NCBI GenBank assembly: GCA_021823905.1 | Contig: JAKALX010000287.1 | Span: 1 to 5,296 of the forward strand | Direction of reading: 5' to 3' | DNA: 5,296 nt | Origin: Chloroflexota bacterium | GTDB taxonomy: Bacteria; Chloroflexota; Dehalococcoidia; Tepidiformales; Tepidiformaceae | In this document: positions 1 through 5,296 of the stretch, piece after piece | Layout of the letters: each line of letters opens with the position of its first letter | Position numbering within the stretch: the first letter of the stretch is position 1 | The notes under the pieces: generated by a model | Told to the model about the DNA's origin: nothing | Database searches by the model: none | Seen by the model: the letters and a program-made list of their open reading frames with translations, nothing else | Translations under genes and position numbers: made by a program

Positions 1-2
1 TC

Positions 3-1388
3 TATAACTACCTGTTCCGCAACCTGCTCGCGATCGCGCCGGAGCGGGGGATCATCTATGACCTCGCTCAGAGTCACGAGATCCAGGCGGACAAGACGAC
101 GATTGTCTTCAAGCTGCGCCCGGACGTGAAGATCACGCCGAACAGCCAGAACATCCCGGAGCGGGCGCTGGACTCAGGCGACGTCCTCGCGAGTTGGCAG
201 CGCATCGCGAACCCGAAGTCGGGTTCCAACGCGTTCTTCTTCACGAACAACTGGGTCGACAAGATGGACGCGCCCGACGCTCAGACCTTCCGGATGATGC
301 TGAAGTCGCCGTACGCCTGGGCGGAGGCGACGATTGGCAACAACCTCTATGGCGCGATCGTCCCGAAGGAGGAGCTGGCGAGCGCGGACCTGAAGACGAA
401 GCCGGTGGGGGCCGGCCCCTTCAAGCTGTCGGAGCTCGTCGAAGGCGACCACGCGAAGATGGATCGCAACCCGAACTACTACAAGAAGGGCCAGCCGTAC
501 CTCGACAGCCTCATCATCCGCGCCTTCGCGGATCAGACGACGTGGCTGACGGCGTTCACCTCGAGCCAGGTGGACTACTACGTCGCGACAAATCCCGACG
601 AAGCCAAGCAGGTGCAGGGTAGTGTTAGCGGCAGCCAGTACAGCCACGAGCTCGGGACAGGCTTCCTTTCATTCTGGATGAACACGAAGAACCCGCCCTG
701 GAACGACCCGCGCGTTCGCCACGCGGTGAACCTCGCGACGAATCGGGACGAGTATGTTCAGCTCATCGGACACGGCGCCGGCGAGCCCATGGGACCGCTC
801 AGTCCCGTGTTTGGCAAATACGCGCTCACAAAGGAAGAGCTGAAGGCGGCGCAGCCGTTCAACGCGGCGGACGCCAAGAAGCTGTTTGAAGCCGCGGGGG
901 TGAAGGAGATCACCTTCGCGCATCCCACCAGCAGCAACGTGGGCGACTACGTGAACATTTTCGTGCGCCAGATGCAGGCTGCTGGCGTCACCGCGAAGCC
1001 GCAGCCTCTGGATGCGGGCACGTGGGTGGCAGGGTATTTTGCGAGCAAACTGACGGCGAGCCTTTCGCTCAATCAGAGCTACCAGAACCCGGACGTGCCG
1101 ATGCAATGGCATTACACGGGCGGTATCACCGGAAACGGCCACTACGACACCGGGTTTTCGGATCCCGAGGTGGACGCGGCCGTCAAGAAGGCGGCCGGGA
1201 CGCTCGACGAGAACCAGCGCATCACCGCCTACAAGGATCTGCAAAAGCTCATCCTGAGCAAGTCGCCGGCGTTCATCAACTTCTTCGCGATCTACTCGGA
1301 GCTAATGTTCGGGCCGTCGGTGCGCGGTTGGCAGAAGAACGTGGGTTCGCTCCAGTACGCGTACGAAGAGGGCTTCTGGAAGGCCTGA
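3..1388 (+). CDS. ABC transporter family 5 solute-binding protein (Dpp/Opp type), N-terminus outside window
   Basis: This is the extracytoplasmic receptor of a peptide/nickel-type ABC importer. It binds the solute outside the membrane and hands it to the two permeases encoded downstream. The frame is open from the left edge, giving 461 visible residues. Family members usually have about 520-600, so the signal peptide or lipoprotein signal and the first part of domain I are missing. Visible family 5 signatures (residues counted from base 3) are: FKLRPDVK near 36-43, as in the usual tF.LR.gVkf; SGDVLASWQRI near 59-69, as in ..aeDV..S..ri; VGAGPFKL at 135-142; RNPNYYKKGQPYLD at 155-168; and FWMNTKNPPWNDPRVRHAVN at 224-243, the most diagnostic block. 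The C-terminus is complete, ending at TGA 1386-1388. A GTG at 126 lies inside the conserved fold and is not the start. The substrate cannot be told from sequence; peptides, nickel chelates, sugars or opines are all known for this family. Family assignment is near certain, specificity unknown. Confidence 0.95.
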   Translation, partial: YNYLFRNLLAIAPERGIIYDLAQSHEIQADKTTIVFKLRPDVKITPNSQNIPERALDSGDVLASWQRIANPKSGSNAFFFTNNWVDKMDAPDAQTFRMMLKSPYAWAEATIGNNLYGAIVPKEELASADLKTKPVGAGPFKLSELVEGDHAKMDRNPNYYKKGQPYLDSLIIRAFADQTTWLTAFTSSQVDYYVATNPDEAKQVQGSVSGSQYSHELGTGFLSFWMNTKNPPWNDPRVRHAVNLATNRDEYVQLIGHGAGEPMGPLSPVFGKYALTKEELKAAQPFNAADAKKLFEAAGVKEITFAHPTSSNVGDYVNIFVRQMQAAGVTAKPQPLDAGTWVAGYFASKLTASLSLNQSYQNPDVPMQWHYTGGITGNGHYDTGFSDPEVDAAVKKAAGTLDENQRITAYKDLQKLILSKSPAFINFFAIYSELMFGPSVRGWQKNVGSLQYAYEEGFWKA

Positions 1389-1400
1389 TGCCTCGCAGCC

Positions 1401-1440
1401 TGGCGGGCGAGCTCTGATTCTTTCGGTGGCTCGCCCGCCA
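1401..1440 (+). repeat. Intercistronic inverted repeat (hairpin) between binding-protein and permease genes
   Basis: A perfect 12-bp inverted repeat pairs TGGCGGGCGAGC (1401-1412) with GCTCGCCCGCCA (1429-1440) around a 16-nt loop. It begins 12 nt after the binding-protein stop codon. No T-run follows the 3' arm, so it is not a canonical intrinsic terminator. Hairpins at this position in binding-protein-dependent importers such as malE-malF are known to protect the upstream message from 3' exonucleases or to cut readthrough partly, which raises binding-protein output over the permeases. That role is inferred here. Confidence 0.7.
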
Positions 1441-1448
1441 AACGGAGC

Positions 1449-1455
1449 GAGGAGG
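1449..1455 (+). promoter_or_regulatory. Shine-Dalgarno sequence of the first permease gene
   Basis: GAGGAGG lies 10 nt before ATG 1466 and is a strong match to the anti-SD sequence. It supports that start. Flanking GGAGC (1444-1448) and GCTCC (1455-1459) can pair to form a 5-bp stem, which puts GAGGAG in the 6-nt loop. Confidence 0.75.
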
Positions 1456-1465
1456 CTCCAGCCCG

Positions 1466-2413
1466 ATGACCCGTTACATCGTTCGCCGGCTGGCGATGAC
1501 CGTGCTAATCCTCTGGTTCATCTCGGTGCTCGTCTTTGTCTTGATGCGAGTCGGGCCGGGTGACCCGGCTCTGCTGCAGCAAGGGATCAACGCGACGCCC
1601 GAGAAGGTCGCGCAGGTGCACAAGGAGATGGGCCTCGACAATCCGTACCCGGTCCAGTACGCGGATTGGCTAAGAGGCGTCGTGACCTTCGACCTGGGCC
1701 GTTCGCCGCTCACGCAGACGAGCATCAGCAGCGAGTTCGCGAAGCGCTTTCCGATCAGCCTCCAACTGATGCTCATGACGTTGTTCTGGACGATTGTCGT
1801 CGGGATCCCGTTTGGAGTGATCTCGGCGGCGCGCCGGAACTCTCCCGCGGACTATAGCGTCAGACTTTTCGCAATCGTGGGGTTGTCCGTTCCGAGCTTC
1901 TGGGTAGCGACGCTGGTTCTCCTGGTTCCGGTGCGGATATGGGGATACGCGCCGCCGCTTAACGCGCAGGTCTCCTTCTTCGACGCGCCCTGGGACAACC
2001 TCCGTCAATTCGGTCCGCCGTCGTTGGTGCTGGCACTCGCGCCGATCGCCTCGGTGATGCGCCTCACGCGTTCGTCGCTCCTCGAGGTGCTGCGCTCCGA
2101 CTATGTTCGCACCGCCAAAGCGAAAGGGTTGACGGAGCGGGTGGTCGTGATGCGGCACGCACTGAAGAACGCCCTGATCCCGGTGATCACGGTCATCGGT
2201 CTGCTCGCCGGGGGACTGCTTGGGGGAGCCGTGATCATTGAGCAGATCTTCAACCTGCGGGGGCTGGGGCAGTATGCCTACGCGTCGATCTTGCAGAAGG
2301 ACTACAACGTCGCGCAGACACTCGTGCTCTTCACCGCCTCGGCCGCGGTCCTCCTCAACCTCGCAGTCGATCTCCTCTATGGCGTCTTTGATCCGAGGAT
2401 CCGTTATGCCTGA
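1466..2413 (+). CDS. ABC transporter permease, DppB/OppB type
   Basis: This is one of the two inner-membrane subunits that form the translocation pore of a peptide/nickel-type importer. The 315 residues match the usual DppB length of about 305-340. Hydrophobic segments lie near 9-29, 97-119, 133-157, 184-200, 236-258 and 284-306, the six-helix pattern of the family. Family signatures are: the N-terminal RRLAMTVLILWFISVLVFVL with RVGPGDPA at 28-35; FDLGRS at 75-80; SVPSFW at 141-146; the EAA loop that docks the ATPase, about 207-237, with DYVRTAKAKGL at 212-222; LRGLGQYAYASI at 264-275; and the C-terminal VDLLYGVFDPRIRYA at 301-315. The start is supported by GAGGAGG 10 nt upstream and by the canonical N-terminus. 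It lies 77 nt after the binding-protein gene on the same strand and 53 nt before the second permease, so the three are very likely co-transcribed. Nothing looks truncated. Substrate is unknown. Confidence 0.96.
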   Translation: MTRYIVRRLAMTVLILWFISVLVFVLMRVGPGDPALLQQGINATPEKVAQVHKEMGLDNPYPVQYADWLRGVVTFDLGRSPLTQTSISSEFAKRFPISLQLMLMTLFWTIVVGIPFGVISAARRNSPADYSVRLFAIVGLSVPSFWVATLVLLVPVRIWGYAPPLNAQVSFFDAPWDNLRQFGPPSLVLALAPIASVMRLTRSSLLEVLRSDYVRTAKAKGLTERVVVMRHALKNALIPVITVIGLLAGGLLGGAVIIEQIFNLRGLGQYAYASILQKDYNVAQTLVLFTASAAVLLNLAVDLLYGVFDPRIRYA

Positions 2414-2474
2414 GACGCGCAAAAGACCGGATTGGCGATGCGCCACGGGCGCCTGGGGGCCACGAAATGGCTGA
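2406..2474 (+). other. Possible 22-codon bridging ORF across the permease junction (or displaced N-terminus of the second permease)
   Basis: An ATG at 2406 overlaps the first permease's stop as ATGCCTGA. GAGGAT at 2395-2400, 5 nt upstream, is a better Shine-Dalgarno site than the one before the second permease. The frame encodes 22 residues beginning MPETRKRPDW and stops at TGA 2472-2474, overlapping the second permease's start as ATGGCTGA. It could relay translating ribosomes across the 53-nt gap. Alternatively it is the true N-terminus of the second permease, put out of frame by one extra G in the run at 2455-2459. Removing one G would fuse it in frame to the annotated ATG. Neither reading can be proved from one sequence. 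Confidence 0.3.
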
Positions 2475-3360
2475 GCAGGCCATCTTTCCGGGGATCTTCA
2501 TGGAAGGCGCGGCGCGGCGCCCTCGCCGCGCGAAGCGCGCCTTTCGCACGCTTCGCGCCAACCCACTTGGCGCATTCGGCGCGCTCCTGATTCTGATGCT
2601 CGTCCTCGTGGGGCTTTTCGGTCCCGTGGTGGCGCCTCACGGTGTCAACGAGTTCGCCGGCAAGCCGTCTCAGGGCCCTTCGATGGACTTTCCCTTCGGG
2701 ACGGACAAGTTCGGGCAGGACATCTTCAGCCGCGTCATCAATGGGGCGCGGATATCGCTCCAGGTCGGTTTTGTCGCCGTCGCCTGCGGCACGATCGTGG
2801 GAGTCGTCATCGGCACGTGGTCCGGGTTCAAGGGAGGGTGGGTCGATTCGATCACGCAGCGCGTTGTCGACACGGCCATAGCGTTCCCGCAACTGCTCTT
2901 CCTCCTGGTGATCGTTCGCCTGCTAGGGCCGTCGATGCGGAACGTCATCATCGTCATCGCCGTGCTGATCGTGCCGTCGGTGTCGCGCATCGTTCGCGGC
3001 GCGGCGCTCTCCGAGAAGGCGAACCTGTACATCGAGGCCGCGCGGGCCACCGGCGCCTCGGACACACGCATTCTCTTCCGGCACATCGTCCCAAACGTGA
3101 TGCCCGTGGCCATCGTGGTCGCCACGACGCTCCTTGGCGGCGCGATCCTGGCCGAGGCGTCGCTTAGCTTTCTGGGGCTTGGGATTCCGCCTCCAAACCC
3201 GTCCTGGGGCGCCGACATCAGCGTCGCCAGGAACTCATTCCCCATCAACGTGTCGGCGGCGCTCTTCCCTGGCCTGGCGATCAGCCTGACCGTGCTTGGT
3301 TTCAACCTGATGGGCGACGCCTTCCGCGACGTTTTCGACCCACGGCTACGAGGTCGGTAG
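2467..3360 (+). CDS. ABC transporter permease, DppC/OppC type
   Basis: This is the second inner-membrane pore subunit, partner of the DppB-type permease encoded just upstream. The 297 residues are typical of DppC (about 280-320). A basic N-terminal tail with RRPRRAKRAFRTLRANP (17-33) leads into the first helix (about 34-55), the OppC N-terminal pattern. Next come FPFGTDKFGQDIFSRVINGA at 75-94, matching the family's LGTD..GrD..sR...GaR.SL; further hydrophobic segments near 98-118, 140-153, 157-171, 211-232 and 264-284; the EAA-type ATPase-docking loop at about 180-212 (E190, A191, A192, G196); and SFLGLGIPPPNPSWG at 234-248, diagnostic of DppC. ATG 2467 is the first ATG/GTG/TTG in this frame after the stop at 2389. 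Only GGGGG (2455-2459) precedes it as a weak ribosome site. ATG 2500 (residue 12) is an alternative start. The gene ends at TAG 3358-3360. No ATPase gene follows, which is unusual for a Dpp-type operon. Confidence 0.95.
   Translation: MAEQAIFPGIFMEGAARRPRRAKRAFRTLRANPLGAFGALLILMLVLVGLFGPVVAPHGVNEFAGKPSQGPSMDFPFGTDKFGQDIFSRVINGARISLQVGFVAVACGTIVGVVIGTWSGFKGGWVDSITQRVVDTAIAFPQLLFLLVIVRLLGPSMRNVIIVIAVLIVPSVSRIVRGAALSEKANLYIEAARATGASDTRILFRHIVPNVMPVAIVVATTLLGGAILAEASLSFLGLGIPPPNPSWGADISVARNSFPINVSAALFPGLAISLTVLGFNLMGDAFRDVFDPRLRGR
2528..2558 (+). repeat. Inverted repeat inside the start of the second permease gene
   Basis: GCGCGAAGCG (2528-2537) and CGCTTCGCGC (2549-2558) form a perfect 10-bp inverted repeat with an 11-nt loop, about 60 nt after the start codon. 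It encodes the Arg/Ala-rich basic tail before the first membrane helix. GC-rich Arg and Ala codons could produce it by chance, so a regulatory role is not established. Confidence 0.35.
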
Positions 3361-3398
3361 GCCGGCGGCCGCCGGTCGAGACGGGCGGCGAGACGAAC

Positions 3399-3442
3399 TC
3401 ATGCCTGAGCTGCCCTTGTCCCCCCGGGCAGCTCGGGCATGA
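3399..3442. terminator. Hairpin between convergent genes, likely bidirectional terminator
   Basis: The arms 3399-3415 and 3426-3442 pair over 17 bp with one G-U wobble (T3406 with G3436 on the + strand), around a 10-nt loop TTGTCCCCCC. It starts 38 nt after the second permease's stop and lies 34 nt beyond the helicase stop on the other strand. It is the strongest secondary structure in the window and sits where both transcripts should end. No T-run follows on either strand, so it is not a textbook intrinsic terminator. It may act as a U-tract-less terminator, or as a 3'-end-protecting hairpin after Rho-dependent termination. Confidence 0.65.
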
Positions 3443-3476
3443 TCCGCGGTCGCGTGGTGGCCACCGGCTGGGGGCG

Positions 3477-5207
3477 TTACCTGAGAAGCTCCATGTACTT
3501 CTGCTTCATCCAGTCGCCCTTCGCTCGGTATTCGCCCGGGGTTGAGAGTGCGCCCTTTCGGCCGCTGATCCTCGCGTAGGCGAGATTGAGCGCGGCGTGA
3601 TGGTTGTCGCGGGTAGCTGAGCGCTTCGCGCGTTCGCGCGCGGCCCGGTTCGTCCACGTCCGGCAATACTCCACGGCTTCCTGAAGCTCCCCGGCGATGT
3701 CGATGACGAGGGCTTGCGGCGCCGCGTCCCGCGCTGCCGCTATAAGACGCGGCGCTTCGACGCCAAACATCGTCAGTTGCTGGCCATCGACGTATTGGCC
3801 CTCCTGGTTGAGGTGAACGTCGCCCGCTTCGACCACGTCGAGGATCTCCGGGCGGTCCGCGTCGGGTTCGTCGCAAGCCTCGTCTTCCCAGAGCTCTTCG
3901 GCGTCGAAGCCGGCGTCTTGCTCCCCAGCCGGCGCCACGGCGCGTTCGATGGAAGGAGGGGGAATTTCGCGCTCGAGGTGTTCGATGACCGCGCCCAAGC
4001 GGGGGTCGCGGCCGATAAAAACGTTCAGCAGGTTCTGCGCTTCCGGGAGGTTGTGGTTAAAGCGCAGGCCGCGTCCGAGCTGCTGGATAACCGGCCCGCG
4101 GCTGAACACCGCATCGAGCTTGAGCAAGACGCTGACCGTCGGCGCGTCGAACCCCTCGCTCGCCTTCTTCACCTGGATGAGAACGTCGTAGCGGCGCTCG
4201 TGGAAGTCGCGCATCCGGCGCTCGGTTTCGGCGTCGCTCATCTCGTTGCTGTGCACGACAACGCAGCGAAGCTCGGGGTGAAACCGTGCGAAGAGGCGCT
4301 GCAGGTGGTCGGCATGCCCGGTGGTCGCGGCGAAGACGAGGCCCTGGTGCTGGCCGGGCGCAGCGCTGAGCTTGGTGAGAAGGGCGGCGGCGAACTCCCG
4401 AATCAACGGCTGGACATAATCTTCGTTCCAGCGCAACTGCTCGCGGACACAGCGCTGGTCGAAGTCCGGCAGCTCGGCCATCTCCGACGCCGTGAACTCG
4501 TAGACGCTGCCCTCGGACGACTGCAATTGGACCGCGTAGTCCTTCATCTGGAGGTTGAGGTGCTTGAGGATCCGGCGCTCTTTCCACGCCTGGCGCATCG
4601 AAACCATCACGAGGGGGTCGATGACCAGCCCGTCTTCGCCCTGGACGTACCGGGCGCCCGCGATCGCATCACGATCCAACCGAACTGGCGTGGCTGAAAG
4701 GAGCAGCGTCGAGCGCGCCGAGAGCGACGCGAGGGCGGCCGCCCAGGTTCCCCGCTCTCCAAGATGGTGCGCCTCGTCACAGACGACGTGGACGTTGCGC
4801 GCCTTGCAGAGCTCCTCGTAGACGCGCGGCGCCGCCGCTAGCTGCTGGTAGGTTGCGACAACGAAGTTCACCCGCGGCGTCATCATGCGATTCGGAGCGG
4901 CGTTCTCAGCCAGGATTTTGCCCACGGTGCGCGTGCTGCCGAGCAAGCGCAGAGCGTGCCCGACGCCGCCGTAGACCTGCGTTCGGAGCACGTCGGTGGG
5001 CGTGAGGTAGAGACAGGTGTCGGCGCCGGCGAGGCCACAGGCCACGTCGAACGAACCCACGCCGATCACAGTCTTGCCATAGCCGACGGGAACCACCACG
5101 AGCTCGTGGCGCGAGCCTTGCCGGAGAGCTTCGGCCCAGCGGCGCAGGGCATCAGCCTGTCCGGGGCGGAGTTTGGGTCTCGGAGGAGTGCTTGCGGTGC
5201 TGCTCAT
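3477..5207 (-). CDS. Superfamily 2 DEAH-box helicase with acidic linker and uncharacterised C-terminal domain
   Basis: This 576-residue ATP-dependent nucleic-acid helicase/translocase is of the SSL2/type III-restriction (Res) style (COG1061-like). Motifs in order: a LRPGQ block at 13-17; motif I PVGYGKT at 40-46 (Walker A Lys45, Thr46); Ia YLTPTDVLRTQ at 67-77; motif II DEAH at 144-147; motif III SAT at 171-173; motif IV GLVFAAT at 289-295; motif V KASEGFDAP at 348-356; and motif VI QQLGRGLR at 375-382 with its arginine fingers. All catalytic positions are intact, so it should be active. An acidic linker (about 430-460) follows, then QLTMF at 477-481, a possible beta-clamp-binding pentapeptide. 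The last 70 residues are basic and unrecognised. No nuclease or methylase motif is visible. ATG 5207 is the only usable start before motif I, because an in-frame stop lies at 5229-5231. The gene is convergent with, and separate from, the transporter. Possible roles are DNA repair or replication restart, or phage defence; the sequence does not decide between them. Confidence 0.93.
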   Translation of the reverse strand: MSSTASTPPRPKLRPGQADALRRWAEALRQGSRHELVVVPVGYGKTVIGVGSFDVACGLAGADTCLYLTPTDVLRTQVYGGVGHALRLLGSTRTVGKILAENAAPNRMMTPRVNFVVATYQQLAAAPRVYEELCKARNVHVVCDEAHHLGERGTWAAALASLSARSTLLLSATPVRLDRDAIAGARYVQGEDGLVIDPLVMVSMRQAWKERRILKHLNLQMKDYAVQLQSSEGSVYEFTASEMAELPDFDQRCVREQLRWNEDYVQPLIREFAAALLTKLSAAPGQHQGLVFAATTGHADHLQRLFARFHPELRCVVVHSNEMSDAETERRMRDFHERRYDVLIQVKKASEGFDAPTVSVLLKLDAVFSRGPVIQQLGRGLRFNHNLPEAQNLLNVFIGRDPRLGAVIEHLEREIPPPSIERAVAPAGEQDAGFDAEELWEDEACDEPDADRPEILDVVEAGDVHLNQEGQYVDGQQLTMFGVEAPRLIAAARDAAPQALVIDIAGELQEAVEYCRTWTNRAARERAKRSATRDNHHAALNLAYARISGRKGALSTPGEYRAKGDWMKQKYMELLR

Positions 5208-5225
5208 CGGCTTGAACGGATAAGC

Positions 5226-5254
5226 AGATTAGCCTGCAAACCGAACAATGTCAG
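5226..5254 (-). promoter_or_regulatory. Candidate sigma-70-type promoter of the helicase gene
   Basis: On the - strand, CTGACA (5254-5249, five of six matches to TTGACA) and TAATCT (5231-5226, three of six matches to TATAAT, including positions 1, 2 and 6) are separated by 17 nt. Transcription would begin near 5219, leaving a leader of only about 11 nt before ATG 5207. That fits the absence of any purine-rich Shine-Dalgarno site. This is a motif match only; the spacing is ideal but the -10 is mediocre. Confidence 0.35.
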
Positions 5255-5281
5255 CCCGAGCTGGTCGTCACTTTACGATGG

Positions 5282-5287
5282 TTGACA
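5282..5287 (+). promoter_or_regulatory. Consensus -35 hexamer at right edge
   Basis: TTGACA on the + strand is a perfect -35 match pointing away from the helicase gene. A matching -10 would fall beyond position 5296, so it cannot be verified here. It may belong to a divergent gene whose promoter shares this 89-nt region with the helicase promoter. Confidence 0.2.
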
Positions 5288-5296
5288 TGCCAGGGC

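Noticed and set aside
126..128. GTG as the start of the binding-protein gene
   Set aside because: The same frame is open to the left edge and encodes conserved family 5 sequence (FKLRPDVK) before and across this codon, so it is internal.
174..1244. Two long - strand frames (174-647 and 669-1244) opposite the binding-protein gene
   Set aside because: They lie in the codon-complement register of a clear family 5 binding protein, are rich in Arg/Val/Leu from reversed codons, and have no supporting motif or ribosome site.
3362..3375. 14-nt perfect palindrome CCGGCGGCCGCCGG just after the second permease stop
   Set aside because: It has no spacer to form a good hairpin loop and is built only of G and C in GC-rich DNA. 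The much better hairpin at 3399-3442 explains the end of the operon.
3456..3465. Palindrome GGTGGCCACC beyond the helicase stop
   Set aside because: It is only 10 nt with no loop and no second copy nearby, so it is expected by chance at this base composition.
3714..4697. 327-codon open frame on the + strand opposite the helicase gene
   Set aside because: It is codon-aligned with the helicase gene (exact codon complement register). There, stops require TTA, CTA or TCA codons in the sense gene, which are rare in GC-rich DNA. Its translation shows no recognisable domain, and the - strand has a complete motif-bearing helicase.
1..5296. CRISPR arrays, tRNA/rRNA genes, insertion-sequence ends, restriction-modification or toxin-antitoxin genes
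   Set aside because: I saw no regularly spaced repeats, no cloverleaf or rRNA-like sequence, no transposase frame and no terminal repeats with target duplications. The only defence-compatible gene is the lone helicase.

Overview
The window is GC-rich bacterial DNA, with G/C-biased third codon positions and long antisense open frames that follow from that bias. The sequence does not fix a taxon. The protein styles fit an environmental, high-GC bacterium, and this is inference only.

Layout. Positions 1-3360 (+ strand) hold the end of a peptide/nickel-type (Dpp/Opp) ABC importer operon. It contains a family 5 extracellular solute-binding protein cut off by the left edge (3-1388), a DppB-type permease (1466-2413) and a DppC-type permease (2467-3360). 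A perfect 12-bp inverted repeat lies between the binding-protein gene and the first permease. It is well placed to let the binding protein be made in excess over the membrane subunits. A strong 17-bp hairpin (3399-3442) follows the second permease and separates the operon from a convergent gene. No ATPase gene (DppD/DppF type) is in view, so the energising subunits must be encoded upstream of the window or elsewhere.

Positions 3477-5207 (- strand) encode a superfamily 2 DEAH-box helicase of 576 residues. All core motifs are intact, followed by an acidic linker that contains a possible sliding-clamp-binding pentapeptide (QLTMF) and a basic C-terminal domain I do not recognise. Its upstream region (5208-5296) carries a plausible sigma-70-type promoter very close to the start codon and no Shine-Dalgarno sequence. 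A short-leader or leaderless message is therefore likely. A consensus -35 hexamer on the + strand at the right edge may belong to a divergent gene outside the window.

How the genes work together. The three transporter genes form one functional unit: the binding protein delivers a peptide, nickel complex or similar solute to a heterodimeric pore. The helicase is convergent and separately transcribed, and nothing visible links it to transport. I see no clear new multi-gene system. The points most worth a second look are the helicase C-terminal region with its possible clamp motif, and the unusual junction between the two permease genes. That junction is either a 22-codon bridging frame or a single-base frameshift in a G run.
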